A stretch of 64,000 nucleotides of DNA. Source: an uncultured Oscillospiraceae bacterium. Its GTDB lineage: Bacteria > Bacillota > Clostridia > Oscillospirales > Ruminococcaceae. The position numbers were made by a program, and so were the translations under genes. The DNA lies in the NCBI GenBank assembly GCA_900539195.1, contig UQBC01000010.1, positions 11,579 to 75,578 on the forward strand, read 5' to 3'. Positions 41,668 to 50,293 of this stretch are shown here, one piece after another. Under the pieces are notes generated by a model. That model saw only the letters and a list, made by a program, of their open reading frames with translations. It was not told the origin of the DNA and searched no databases. Every line of letters begins with the position of its first letter. Within the stretch, counting starts at the first letter, position 1.

Positions 41668-43386
41668 ATGGCAAACACTACAGAGCTTTATAACGAATGG
41701 CTTGAAAAAGCGGTCAAGGATCCCGATTTAAAGACAGAGCTTGAGAGCGTAAAGGGCAAGGACGAAGAAATAAACGACCGTTTCTACCGTGATCTTGAAT
41801 TCGGTACGGGCGGTCTGAGAGGCGTTATCGGCGCAGGTACAAACAGAATGAACGTTTATACCGTAGGTAAGGCTACTCAGGGTCTTGCAAACTACCTCAA
41901 GAACACAGGCAAGAGCGATCTTAAGGTTGCTGTTGCATACGACAGCAGAATAAAGTCTGACGTATTCGCAAAGCACGCTGCTTCTATCTTTGCCGCAAAC
42001 GGCATTACAGCAAACATCTACACAGAGCTTATGCCCACACCTATGCTTTCTTGGGCTGTAAGAGCGCTCGGCTGTGACGCAGGTATCATTGTTACCGCAA
42101 GCCACAACCCCGCAAAGTACAACGGTTACAAGGTTTACGGAAGCGACGGCTGTCAGGTTACTCTTGAAGCCGCTGAAAAGATTCTCGGCGAGATTGAGAA
42201 GCTTAATATCTTCGCAGACGTAAAGAGCGGCGACTTTGAGCAGTTCGTAAACGAAGGAAAAATAAAGTACATCGGTCAGGATGTTATTGACGAATATATT
42301 GCAAACGTTAAAAAGCAGTCTATCCACCCCGAGCTTTGCGCAAAGAGCGGACTTAAGGTCGTTTATACTCCTCTTAACGGTGCAGGCAACAAGCCCGTCC
42401 GCCGTATCTTAAAGGAAATCGGTATAAACAACGTTGTAGTTGTTAAGGAACAGGAAATGCCCGACGGCAACTTTACTACCTGCCCCTATCCCAACCCCGA
42501 GATAAAGGAAGCTCTGCACTTAGGTCTTGATCTTTGCAAGACGGAAAAGCCCGACTTACTGCTTGCTACCGACCCCGACAGCGACCGTGTAGGTATCGCA
42601 GTTCCCGACGGCGACAACTACGTTCTGTTCACAGGTAACGAGGTAGGCGCAATGCTGCTCGAATATATCTGCAAGGAGCGTACAGCCGCAGGTACAATGC
42701 CCGCAAACCCCGTTGCAGTAAAGACTATAGTTACTACCGATCTTGTAAAGGCTATCGCCGCTAAGTACGGCGTAGAGCTCAGAGAAGTCCTTACAGGCTT
42801 CAAGTTCATCGGTGAGCAGATCGGCTTCTTAGAGGCAAAGGGCGAGGAAAACAGATATATCTTCGGTTTTGAAGAGAGCTACGGCTATCTTGCAGGCTCT
42901 TATGTAAGAGATAAGGACGCTGTTGTAGCGTCTATGCTTATCTGCGAGATGGCGGCATTCTATCGTTCACAGGGTATTTCTCTTGTACAGGCAAGAGCAA
43001 AGATGTACAGCGACTACGGCTTCTACTGCAACAAGCTTGATACCTTCACATTCGAGGGCGAAACAGGTATGAAGAAGATGAACGCTATTATGGATACTCT
43101 CAGAAACGAAAAGCTTGACGCTGTTGCAGGTCTTAAGGTTATCGGCAAGGCTGACTACAAGCTCAGCGTAAAGACAGATTACGAAAGCGGCAAGACAGAA
43201 GAGCTGACGCTCCCCAAGTCAAACGTTATCACATTCTACCTTGAGGATAACGCAAGCGTAGTAATAAGACCCTCCGGTACTGAGCCTAAAATCAAGCTCT
43301 ACTACACAACAGTAGGCACAAGCATTGAAGATGCGGCTGAAAAGCAGGTTAAGCTCTCGGCAGATTTCACAAAGATAGTAGGCTGA
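41668..43386 (+). CDS. phosphoglucomutase/phosphomannomutase (PgcA-like)
   Basis: 572 residues of the alpha-phosphohexomutase superfamily. Phosphoserine Ser145 in TASHNPAKYNGYK, metal-binding DPDSDR, sugar-binding GFEESYGYL and phosphate-binding RPSGTEPK are all present, as are the four domains in order. It interconverts glucose 1- and 6-phosphate, linking the phosphorylase product to glycolysis. The start follows AGAAAGGACAG. Length and motifs resemble Firmicute PgcA rather than the AlgC type. Confidence 0.93.
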   Translation: MANTTELYNEWLEKAVKDPDLKTELESVKGKDEEINDRFYRDLEFGTGGLRGVIGAGTNRMNVYTVGKATQGLANYLKNTGKSDLKVAVAYDSRIKSDVFAKHAASIFAANGITANIYTELMPTPMLSWAVRALGCDAGIIVTASHNPAKYNGYKVYGSDGCQVTLEAAEKILGEIEKLNIFADVKSGDFEQFVNEGKIKYIGQDVIDEYIANVKKQSIHPELCAKSGLKVVYTPLNGAGNKPVRRILKEIGINNVVVVKEQEMPDGNFTTCPYPNPEIKEALHLGLDLCKTEKPDLLLATDPDSDRVGIAVPDGDNYVLFTGNEVGAMLLEYICKERTAAGTMPANPVAVKTIVTTDLVKAIAAKYGVELREVLTGFKFIGEQIGFLEAKGEENRYIFGFEESYGYLAGSYVRDKDAVVASMLICEMAAFYRSQGISLVQARAKMYSDYGFYCNKLDTFTFEGETGMKKMNAIMDTLRNEKLDAVAGLKVIGKADYKLSVKTDYESGKTEELTLPKSNVITFYLEDNASVVIRPSGTEPKIKLYYTTVGTSIEDAAEKQVKLSADFTKIVG

Positions 43387-43429
43387 AACTGTCTGTGATA
43401 TAATTTTTTTGGGAAATTTGAAAAAACTA

Positions 43430-43458
43430 TTGCAAAACAGTTTTGTATATGTTATAAT
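43430..43458 (+). promoter_or_regulatory. sigma-A promoter of rpmE
   Basis: TTGCAA (43430-43435), a 17-base spacer and TATAAT (43453-43458). The 80-base leader ends in AGGAGGTGA; no zinc- or L31-responsive element is recognised in it. Confidence 0.8.
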
Positions 43459-43544
43459 AGTAACCTAAGCGTGAAAGCGCAGTATTCTGAAATCATGGCG
43501 AAAGCTGTAATTTAGATCAATTCTAAAGGTCAGGAGGTGACAGC

Positions 43545-43748
43545 ATGAAAGAAGGTATCCACCCTAACTACCAGCCCACCACTATCAAGTGTGCTTGCGG
43601 CGAGGTTATCGAAACAAGATCAACCAAGCAGGATATAAAGGTTGAAATCTGCTCGAAGTGCCACCCTTTCTTTACAGGAAAGCAGAAGTTGGTTGACACA
43701 GGCGGACGTGTTGACAAGTTCAAGAAGAAGTACAATCTTGACAAGTAA
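43545..43748 (+). CDS. rpmE: 50S ribosomal protein L31, zinc-binding form
   Basis: 67 residues. It carries both cysteine pairs of the zinc-containing form (Cys16 and Cys18 in KCACG; Cys36 and Cys39 in CSKCH), followed by the conserved HPFFTGKQKLVDTGGRVDKF. L31 bridges the ribosomal subunits. The ribosome site is AGGAGGTGA. Single-gene unit with its own promoter and terminator. Confidence 0.97.
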   Translation: MKEGIHPNYQPTTIKCACGEVIETRSTKQDIKVEICSKCHPFFTGKQKLVDTGGRVDKFKKKYNLDK

Positions 43749-43756
43749 TGAAAAAA

Positions 43757-43786
43757 GAGGACTGTGCATTTGCACAGTCCTTTTTA
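43757..43786 (+). terminator. intrinsic terminator of rpmE
   Basis: AGGACTGTGCA pairs with TGCACAGTCCT and is followed by TTTTA. Confidence 0.9.
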
Positions 43787-43796
43787 CTTTATCGTG

Positions 43797-43835
43797 AAAA
43801 CTGAAGCGCAGTCAAAAAGACTGCGCTTCAGTTTT
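43797..43835. terminator. bidirectional hairpin between rpmE and the GtrA gene
   Basis: AAAACTGAAGCGCAGTC pairs with GACTGCGCTTCAGTTTT around AAAAA; T-rich on both strands. It mainly terminates the minus-strand GH51 operon. Confidence 0.88.
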
Positions 43836-43842
43836 ATACAGC

Positions 43843-44379
43843 TTATTGTTTTTTCTCTTTTCTGAACACAAACACCTTGCTGAAAACATAATTCAGCACC
43901 AGTACAACAATGTTCGAGAACACCTTAGCACAGAACTCATAAAGCCCGTTCTCGATGCCCGGAAGATTTACAAGCAGGAACATTATTATAAGGTCGACAA
44001 ACAGCGTGAACAGTCTTGCTGCATAGAATGACAGCGCCTGCACTATATTCTTGCCAAAGCCCTTTACCTTGCTTTGAAATACCCATATCCTGTTCGTGAT
44101 ATACGCAAATGTCACCGACACTATCCACGATATGATGTTGGGCAATACCGTTGAAGAATCCCCTCCGCTGAAATTGAGCCTGTACGTCCATTTTAAAAAC
44201 AGAGGTACGCTTTCTTCGCTCGGGAATATACAGCGGATTATAAAGTATGTCACTATCGACACAAGCGTTGTAAGCGCCCCGAAGATAATATACATTATTA
44301 TCTCACGGTATCTTGTGAAAAGCTCCTTCCACTGTGAAGGGTGCAGAGCCATTTTAAATATTTCCTTTATCTTGTCCAA
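43843..44379 (-). CDS. GtrA-family membrane protein
   Basis: Up to 178 residues with four transmembrane segments in the GtrA pattern (YIIFGALTTLVSIVTYFI; ISWIVSVTFAYITNRIWVF; the last near IVVLVLNYVFSKVFVF). Family members flip lipid-linked sugars or assist teichoic/polysaccharide decoration. The start is uncertain: TTG at 44379 follows the previous stop directly, while an in-frame ATG nine codons later has AAAGGA at a good distance. Last gene of a four-gene operon that starts with the arabinofuranosidase. Confidence 0.85.
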   Translation of the reverse strand: MDKIKEIFKMALHPSQWKELFTRYREIIMYIIFGALTTLVSIVTYFIIRCIFPSEESVPLFLKWTYRLNFSGGDSSTVLPNIISWIVSVTFAYITNRIWVFQSKVKGFGKNIVQALSFYAARLFTLFVDLIIMFLLVNLPGIENGLYEFCAKVFSNIVVLVLNYVFSKVFVFRKEKKQ

Positions 44380-44829
44380 TTACATATCCGCCATTTCGTC
44401 AAAATCTTCGCTGTGCAGATTGTCCTCGCCCATATCGCCGTGACCGTGCAGGTTTGCACCGACCATATCTCTGCCTCTTACCATATACTTGTCACGCTCC
44501 AGCTTTACCGCCTCGTCAAGTATCTTCTTAACTTCTCTCGGCTTTTTGACGGATTTAAGCTCCTTGTTCGGAGTATCGCAATCCCTTGACGTTACTACGA
44601 TAGTACCGCATCCTACCATTCTCTGACCCAGTGACAGCTTCATAGTCTTGTCGACTATCTTGTAAAGCTCGATCTCGTCCTCCTTGATATTGAGAAATCC
44701 CACCTTCGTATATAATACGCTTGACGTAAGTATATATCTTGTAAATGAGATAGGCATACCCATTATGCACTTTTTGCCGGTCCACAGAATATCGCCGTAA
44801 TCACGCTCGAGCTTTTTCATATTAGCCAT
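44380..44829 (-). CDS. hypothetical protein, possible bacterial PH-like domain
   Basis: 149 residues from ATG 44829 (GAAAGGAAA upstream). The first 90 residues (SVLYTKVGFLNIKEDEIELYKIVDKTMK, split here only for description) read as the alternating strands of a bPH-type domain that ends in GCGTIVVTSRDCDTP. A charged helix follows (KSVKKPREVKKILDEAV), then a Gly/His/Asp-rich tail (GANLHGHGDMGEDNLH). No membrane segment. It may recruit or sense lipids or proteins; the assignment is tentative. Same operon as GtrA and the cysteine-rich protein. Confidence 0.6.
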   Translation of the reverse strand: MANMKKLERDYGDILWTGKKCIMGMPISFTRYILTSSVLYTKVGFLNIKEDEIELYKIVDKTMKLSLGQRMVGCGTIVVTSRDCDTPNKELKSVKKPREVKKILDEAVKLERDKYMVRGRDMVGANLHGHGDMGEDNLHSEDFDEMADM

Positions 44830-44847
44830 AACATTTTTTCCTTTCAC

Positions 44848-45093
44848 TTACCAGAGCTTGTTTTCATGCGGACATCGGCTGACAGCATAAGCCGCCCTCA
44901 TCTCCACAAAACAACCGCACTTACTGCACATACCGTTTATAAGGCAGTCGCACTCCGTACATATTTCAAGACGTTTTTTGTACAGCGCTTCATCAGTTTT
45001 TTTCTCATCGGGAATAAGCTCTATATTCTCTTTGATATTCTGAAACGCCTCGGCACTCATACGGCTCAGCAGACATCTTTTGCAGACGTTCAT
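44848..45093 (-). CDS. small cysteine-rich protein (DUF6171-like)
   Basis: 81 residues with cysteine pairs CKRC (4-7), CTECDC, CSKCGC and a final RCPH, spaced as for one or two zinc sites. The pattern fits the small DUF6171 family found in Clostridia. Its ATG overlaps the stop of the arabinofuranosidase gene by four bases, so translation is coupled. Function unknown. Confidence 0.7.
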   Translation of the reverse strand: MNVCKRCLLSRMSAEAFQNIKENIELIPDEKKTDEALYKKRLEICTECDCLINGMCSKCGCFVEMRAAYAVSRCPHENKLW

Positions 45094-46565
45094 GAAAGAA
45101 TTATTTCAGCAACACTGCAAGGCGGAAGCGTGAATGTTATTCCGCTGTCGCTCTTTGTTACCTTGTCAAATTCCGTGATCGTAACGTTTTCCGGCTCGTC
45201 AAAGGTGTTGTGAGCATTGCTCTCTGCGCTCAGTATCCTTGCTCTTACAGAGTCAAAACTGAATCCGCATATATCCGCTTCTATCGTCCTGCATTCCGTA
45301 AGCGAGCAGTTTGAAACCGTTAAAGTCATTTCGTTGTCGCTGTTTACCGATACGCTCTGCGAAATAACGGGAAGATTATATCCCTCCTGCTTTTCGTCCG
45401 CTATACTGCTGTAGCACAGCTCTGCGTTCTGATGGTTCTTGTACAGGTCAAACACATGATATGTAGGCGTAAGTATCATTCTCTCGCCTTCCGTAAGGAT
45501 AAGCGCCTGAAGAACGTTCACCGCCTGCGCAAGATTAGCCATAGAGATCCTGTCACAGTGGCTGTTGAAAATGTTCAGATTGATCGATGCCACCATAGCG
45601 TCACGCATCGTATTCTGCTGGAATAAAAATCCCGGATTAGTGCCTTCCTCTACATTATACCACGTTCCCCACTCATCTACAACCAGTTTTATGTTATTTT
45701 CGGGATTATTTACATTAAGAATATCGCAGTGACGCTTTACAAGCGTTTCCATATACCACGTTTTTTCAAGCGTTATGTAATATTCCTCGTCGGTAAATCC
45801 GGTAGCGTTGCCCTTATCTTCCCATTTTCCCGTAGGCACAGTATAGTAGTGCAGGCTCACCGCATTAGTGTGACACGGCTTGATATTTTCTGTTATAACC
45901 TTCGTCCAGTTATAATCATCCGCACTCGGTCCGCACGCCACTTTATAAAGATGATTGTCGCCGTAGTTTCTGCAATACGTCTGATACTGCCTGTAAAGTG
46001 CGGAATACTGCTCCGGTGACATATTTCCTCCACAGCCCCAGCTCTCGTTTCCGACTCCGAGATATTTCAGCTTCCACGGCTTTTCCCTGCCGTTCTTCTT
46101 TCTTAACTGCGTCATAGGCGAATCGTTGTCCGAGGTGATATATTCTATCCACTCCGACATTTCCTGCACAGTACCCGAGCCGAGATTGCCCGACAGATAC
46201 GGCTCACAGCCTACCATCTCGCAGAAATCGAAGAATTCGTGCGTGCCGAAGCTGTTGTCCTCCGTCACTCCGCCCCAGTGGGTATTTATCATCTTCTTGC
46301 GCTGTGACTTTTCTCCGATTCCGTCCTTCCAGTGATACTCGTCCGCAAAGCATCCGCCCGGCCAGCGCAGGACAGGCATCTTAATATTCTTAAAAGCCTC
46401 GACTATATCGTTTCTGATGCCTCTCGTGTTCGGAATACTGCTGTCCTCACCGACATATATACCGTTGTATATACATCTGCCCAGATGCTCCGAAAAATGA
46501 CCGTAGATCTCCGGGTTTATATGCCCCTTTCTGTCACTGCCGTTTATGTACATTTTTGTGCTCAT
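45090..46565 (-). CDS. alpha-L-arabinofuranosidase, GH51
   Basis: 491 residues from ATG 46565 (AAAGGAAAAAG upstream). Catalytic landmarks of GH51: acid/base Glu in LGVGNESWGCGGNMS and nucleophile Glu in VVDEWGTWYNVE, plus RWPGGCFADEYHW. It releases terminal alpha-L-arabinofuranose from arabinoxylan or arabinan oligosaccharides. There is no signal peptide, so it acts on imported oligosaccharides. First gene of an operon with a cysteine-rich protein, a PH-like protein and GtrA, an unusual set of partners. Confidence 0.93.
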   Translation of the reverse strand: MSTKMYINGSDRKGHINPEIYGHFSEHLGRCIYNGIYVGEDSSIPNTRGIRNDIVEAFKNIKMPVLRWPGGCFADEYHWKDGIGEKSQRKKMINTHWGGVTEDNSFGTHEFFDFCEMVGCEPYLSGNLGSGTVQEMSEWIEYITSDNDSPMTQLRKKNGREKPWKLKYLGVGNESWGCGGNMSPEQYSALYRQYQTYCRNYGDNHLYKVACGPSADDYNWTKVITENIKPCHTNAVSLHYYTVPTGKWEDKGNATGFTDEEYYITLEKTWYMETLVKRHCDILNVNNPENNIKLVVDEWGTWYNVEEGTNPGFLFQQNTMRDAMVASINLNIFNSHCDRISMANLAQAVNVLQALILTEGERMILTPTYHVFDLYKNHQNAELCYSSIADEKQEGYNLPVISQSVSVNSDNEMTLTVSNCSLTECRTIEADICGFSFDSVRARILSAESNAHNTFDEPENVTITEFDKVTKSDSGITFTLPPCSVAEIILS

Positions 46566-46629
46566 AGCTTTTTCCTTTCTTGATGTTTTATGCAAAGCCT
46601 GTTTACGACACATCTTGCCGTATGTACCG

Positions 46630-46658
46630 ATTTTAGCATAATAACGGCATTTAATCAA
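46630..46658 (-). promoter_or_regulatory. sigma-A promoter of the GH51 operon
   Basis: On the minus strand TTGATT (46653-46658), a 17-base spacer and TAAAAT (46630-46635), 64 bases before the start codon. Confidence 0.65.
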
Positions 46659-46698
46659 TAACTTTTTGTGCAAATTCCCGCAATTTAATATATCATCT

Positions 46699-46730
46699 CG
46701 GTTGACAGAACAACCGTTAAGCTATATAAT
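46699..46730 (+). promoter_or_regulatory. consensus sigma-A promoter of gph-rimM-trmD with a palindrome over the -35 box
   Basis: TTGACA (46702-46707), a 17-base spacer and TATAAT (46725-46730) match consensus fully. The palindrome CGGTTG/CAACCG (46699-46704 and 46711-46716, six-base centre) covers the -35 box and could be an operator. Confidence 0.85.
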
Positions 46731-46764
46731 ATTATAGAAAACAGCATAGAAAAAGAGGTATTTT

Positions 46765-47415
46765 ATGAGTTATAAAGCACTTATTTTCGACCTTGACGGT
46801 ACGCTTTTGAATACGATTGACGATCTGGGCGACAGCGCAAATAACATTTTGTGCAAATTAGGATTTCCTACCCACACGATAGACGAATACAAATATTTTG
46901 TCGGAAACGGCATACCTAAGCTGATAGAGCGGTGCCTGCCGCCCGACAGGCAGGAGTATAAGGAGCAGGCGCTCGCTATGTTTATGGAGTATTATTCCGC
47001 TCACAGCGAGGATAAGACCGCCCCCTATGACGGCATACCCGAGCTTTTACGTTCCGCCCGTGAAAAAGGTATGAAACTCGGCGTCATAACCAACAAGGCG
47101 CACGATATAGCACAGCAGGTCGTTCCACATTTTTTAGGCGGCGGTGTGTTCGATTATATAAGAGGACTTGACGACAGGATAAAGGCGAAGCCCTGCCCCG
47201 ACGGTGCGCTTGATGTAGCTGAAAAGCTGGGCGTACAGCCCTGCGAGGTGCTGTACATAGGCGACAGCGGAGTAGATATGCAAACCGCCGTAAATGCAGG
47301 TTTCACCTCCTGCGGAGTTTTGTGGGGCTTTCGCACCGAAAAGGAGCTTCGTGACAACGGCGCAAAGTATATCGCCCGTAAGCCCGCAGACATTCTTGAA
47401 ATAATGAGCAAGTGA
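46765..47415 (+). CDS. HAD-family phosphatase, phosphoglycolate phosphatase-like
   Basis: 216 residues. HAD motif I FDLDGTLLNT (residues 8-17), cap domain, motif II in GVITNKAHD, Lys near AKPCPD and motif IV GDSGVDMQTAVNAG. The layout is that of Gph/PGP phosphatases; the true substrate is not predictable. First gene of an operon, eight bases before rimM; ribosome site AAGAGGTA. Confidence 0.88.
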   Translation: MSYKALIFDLDGTLLNTIDDLGDSANNILCKLGFPTHTIDEYKYFVGNGIPKLIERCLPPDRQEYKEQALAMFMEYYSAHSEDKTAPYDGIPELLRSAREKGMKLGVITNKAHDIAQQVVPHFLGGGVFDYIRGLDDRIKAKPCPDGALDVAEKLGVQPCEVLYIGDSGVDMQTAVNAGFTSCGVLWGFRTEKELRDNGAKYIARKPADILEIMSK

Positions 47416-47422
47416 GGACAGT

Positions 47423-47935
47423 ATGAGAAAACAGTTTCTTGAGATAGGTAAGATAGTAGCGACACAAGGGCTTGGCGGCGAAGTCAGAGTACAGTATTAC
47501 TGCGACAGTGCCGATGTAATATGCAGCTTTGACAGGCTGTTTTTGGGAAAGGACAAGCAGGAGCTTGAGGTCGAAAAGGCACGTCCCCATAAAACTCTCG
47601 CCGTGCTTAAACTCGGCGGTATAGATAATGTTGACGAGGCTAAGACGATAGTCGGCAAAATGCTTTATATGGATCGTGACGATGTGGAACTGCCCGAGGG
47701 CGTAAACTTCATTCAGGACCTTATCGGCCTAGAAGTCCGTGACGCAGATACGGGCAAGGTTTACGGCAAGGTCACCGACATATACCAGCACGGTGCGGCG
47801 GACGTATACGAGCTTAAGACCCCCGACGGCAAGGAACTGATGTTCCCTGCAATTCCTGAGGTTCTGCTCGAAAAGAATATAGATGACGGCTATCTTGTTA
47901 TAAGACCGCTTGACGGCTTGTTTGACGAAGAATAA
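47423..47935 (+). CDS. rimM: 16S rRNA processing protein RimM
   Basis: 170 residues. N-terminal RimM beta barrel beginning FLEIGKIVATQGLGGEVRV and a C-terminal PRC-barrel region (VNFIQDLIGLEVRD... IPEVLLEKNID). RimM binds ribosomal protein S19 and helps mature the 30S head. It directly precedes trmD, as in most bacteria, but rpsP, the usual upstream neighbour, is replaced here by the HAD phosphatase gene. Confidence 0.95.
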   Translation: MRKQFLEIGKIVATQGLGGEVRVQYYCDSADVICSFDRLFLGKDKQELEVEKARPHKTLAVLKLGGIDNVDEAKTIVGKMLYMDRDDVELPEGVNFIQDLIGLEVRDADTGKVYGKVTDIYQHGAADVYELKTPDGKELMFPAIPEVLLEKNIDDGYLVIRPLDGLFDEE

Positions 47936-47946
47936 ACGGAGAACCT

Positions 47947-48987
47947 ATGATAAGGATTGATATAGCTACCCTTTTTCCCGATATGTGCGAATCGTACCTG
48001 TCGGAAAGCATAGTCGGCAGAGGAAGAAAAGCAGGTCATATAGATATACATTGTCACAATATCCGTGACTATGCCGGAAATAAGCACAACCGTGTCGATG
48101 ACAAGGCTTACGGCGGCGGCACGGGTATGGTCATGCAGGCACAGCCTATATATGACTGCATAACCGCAATAAAGCAGGAGTCGGATACTTCTCCCCGTGT
48201 GATATATATGTCGCCGCAGGGCAGAGTGCTGACGCAGGATATTGTGAAAGAGCTTGCCGCAGAGGACAGCCTTATAATACTTTGCGGACATTATGAAGGT
48301 GTTGACCAGAGAGTGCTTGACGAGCTGAATGCGGAGGAGATCTCGGTAGGAGATTACGTTCTGACCGGCGGCGAGCTTCCTGCGCTTATACTGACCGATG
48401 CGATAGCTAGACTTCAGGACGGAGTGCTTCCCAACAGCGATGCCTACAGCATAGAGAGCCATTATAACGGTCTGCTTGAGCATCCGCAGTACACCCGTCC
48501 GGAGATATGGCACGACAGAGCCGTTCCCGCTGTTCTGCTGACAGGTGCGCACGATGCCGTTGCAAAATGGCAGGAAGAAACCGCCCTTGAGGTTACCCGC
48601 AGAAAACGTCCGGATATGCTGTATGACCACCGTGTGAACGGCGAACCTTACGCAAGATATATCCGTGTGTTTGTGCCGCATAAAGAACGTGAATACGATA
48701 TAGTCGCCTTTATGAAGATGATATTTCACAGGCGCATTCTCACAAACCGTGAGCAGAAGATATTAAAGCGTATGATGCCCGTGCTTGATTCACTGCCGAC
48801 GCCGCCCGAATGCGAAGAAAACAGCCGTATATGGCTGAATGCAAAAAACGCAGGACGTATTCTCGATATGTACGCTCCGCTTTTTGATATGCTGAGAGAG
48901 CACGGCATAGATTACCGCATAGAGTACAGTGACACCCCCGACGGAAAGCCCGTTGCCGAAAACGATAATTTCACCGTGTTCGCTTAA
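47947..48987 (+). CDS. trmD: tRNA (guanine-N1)-methyltransferase TrmD with C-terminal extension
   Basis: 346 residues, about 100 longer than typical TrmD. Residues 1-235 are a standard SPOUT methyltransferase: DDKAYGGGTGMVMQ, ILCGHYEGVDQRV and the knot residues EISVGDYVLTGGELPALILTDAIAR. It methylates G37 of tRNAs and prevents frameshifting. The extra region (about 236-346; YARYIRVFVPHKEREYD and NREQKILKRMMPVLD) has no motif that I know. It lies 11 bases after rimM; rplS does not follow. Confidence 0.95.
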   Translation: MIRIDIATLFPDMCESYLSESIVGRGRKAGHIDIHCHNIRDYAGNKHNRVDDKAYGGGTGMVMQAQPIYDCITAIKQESDTSPRVIYMSPQGRVLTQDIVKELAAEDSLIILCGHYEGVDQRVLDELNAEEISVGDYVLTGGELPALILTDAIARLQDGVLPNSDAYSIESHYNGLLEHPQYTRPEIWHDRAVPAVLLTGAHDAVAKWQEETALEVTRRKRPDMLYDHRVNGEPYARYIRVFVPHKEREYDIVAFMKMIFHRRILTNREQKILKRMMPVLDSLPTPPECEENSRIWLNAKNAGRILDMYAPLFDMLREHGIDYRIEYSDTPDGKPVAENDNFTVFA

Positions 48988-49001
48988 AACCGCATATAAC
49001 A

Positions 49002-49035
49002 AATGCCGATGAAAACTCATCGGCATTATTTTTAA
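49002..49035 (+). terminator. intrinsic terminator of gph-rimM-trmD
   Basis: AATGCCGATGA pairs with TCATCGGCATT and is followed by ATTTTTA. Confidence 0.88.
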
Positions 49036-49230
49036 TCCTTGCAAAGCACACCACAATGAAACTTGTCAAGAATTTCGGACAGATAAAAGAGTGAAAAATT
49101 GATTTGGAATCAAATAATTTATTCCTGAATGCAGTCTATCTGAATTGTTTTCCACATACTATGCAAAGCACCGCTATCCATCGCTCTGCACTATCTCAAT
49201 TTAAAATTCCCACCGCAGGTGGCTCCGCAA

Positions 49231-49267
49231 TTATTCATTATTAATCATTCATTATTCATTATTCATT
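49231..49267. repeat. AT-rich ATTCATT repeats overlapping a gene end
   Basis: ATTCATT units, some with ATTA between them, run from 49231 and enter the 3' end of the minus-strand gene, so its last residues and stop are encoded by repeat sequence. Before it, 49036-49230 shows no gene; a CACCGCAGGTGGCTCCGC block lies at 49210-49228. Confidence 0.6.
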
Positions 49268-49848
49268 AACTCTACAACTTCCCCTATCTCTTTCCAATTA
49301 TGCACACGTCTGATATTCTTGTGCTCCAACCCCCGGTTGTAAGGTGCGTCAAACAGCAATACCTGTATGCCGTTATCGGCTAAGAACGTTGACACTTTCG
49401 GGTTATCGTCGATCATTATATCAATTTTGTATTCTCTGCACCCTCTCAGCTTGTCCCCGTTTGAATCCTTTTCGGTGCAGAAATAAGTACCGTCAAAATT
49501 GTAATTGTTTTTCCGTATCCAGTCGGTGTACAGCTTCTTGCTGTAAAGTCCGAGCGGATTTTTGTATGCCGCAAAATGTCTTGCGGTGATCTGATATACC
49601 CCGTGACCGTTTTTCTTGAAGTTTTCTATAACACTCAGCGAATTTTCCTGTGGATGCGCATTTTTACAGTATGATAAGAAATAACGGACGCCGAACATAG
49701 CCTCGCTCAGCTTTGAACAACCGAAAACCTCGGTAGCTCTGTATCCTGACGGATTGTCCGGTTCACGCCTGAACCACTTCTTGCCGTATTCGATTATAAA
49801 TTCGGACAGGTCGGTGAGTACGCCGTCGCAGTCAACACCTATGTTCAT
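49252..49848 (-). CDS. HAD-superfamily 5'-nucleotidase-like protein
   Basis: 198 residues. N-terminal DCDGVLTD carries the two catalytic Asp of HAD hydrolases; the middle has YQITARHF (motif II Thr) and the end IDIMIDDNPK (motif IV) . It resembles the NT5C/YqfW group of putative (deoxy)nucleotidases. The start follows GGAGAACGG. The last few residues (ELMNNE) come from the ATTCATT repeat, which suggests that the original C-terminus was changed by repeat growth. Single gene. Confidence 0.8.
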   Translation of the reverse strand: MNIGVDCDGVLTDLSEFIIEYGKKWFRREPDNPSGYRATEVFGCSKLSEAMFGVRYFLSYCKNAHPQENSLSVIENFKKNGHGVYQITARHFAAYKNPLGLYSKKLYTDWIRKNNYNFDGTYFCTEKDSNGDKLRGCREYKIDIMIDDNPKVSTFLADNGIQVLLFDAPYNRGLEHKNIRRVHNWKEIGEVVELMNNE

Positions 49849-49936
49849 TCCGTTCTCCTTAAAGCTTGATATATTTCCATTATACTATCAAACAGACTGT
49901 TTGTCAAACAGGTTGTCAGAATAAAAACATATGTGT

Positions 49937-50293
49937 TCAGTCGTTGATGTAATTCAGGTACGCAGGAATTTTCACAGTGTTGACCTTACCCATATATACG
50001 GCACAGTATTTATTTTTACCTATCGGTGTAAGTATTCCGAGAGGAGTTACCTTACAATCTCCGCCGTTCATTACGTCCCAGTCCCTGTACCCCATCTTGT
50101 GGTGTTTGAGATAATAATATGCTGTTCTCAGTTCTGCCGATTCGGTGGCAATATCATTCAGTATCCCGTCCTTTTCTTTCATTGCCTCAAAAGTTGCCGC
50201 AAGCTGTAGTGCGTCGCCGACAATGGGCAGTGCGGCGGCAGGAGAATTTGCCTCTATCGGTATCATTATATTACAGCCCTTTGTGAATTTCAT
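49937..50293 (-). CDS. hypothetical protein, 118 residues
   Basis: A protein I do not recognise, with an Ala/Leu-rich first third (ANSPAAALPIVGDALQLAATF), then KHHKMGYRDWDVMNGG and strands near the end (GKNKYCAVYMGKVNTVKI). The ATG at 50293 overlaps the stop of the restored upstream frame (ATGA); an in-frame ATG nine codons later has AAAGGG upstream and is an alternative start. No signal peptide. Confidence 0.6.
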   Translation of the reverse strand: MKFTKGCNIMIPIEANSPAAALPIVGDALQLAATFEAMKEKDGILNDIATESAELRTAYYYLKHHKMGYRDWDVMNGGDCKVTPLGILTPIGKNKYCAVYMGKVNTVKIPAYLNYIND

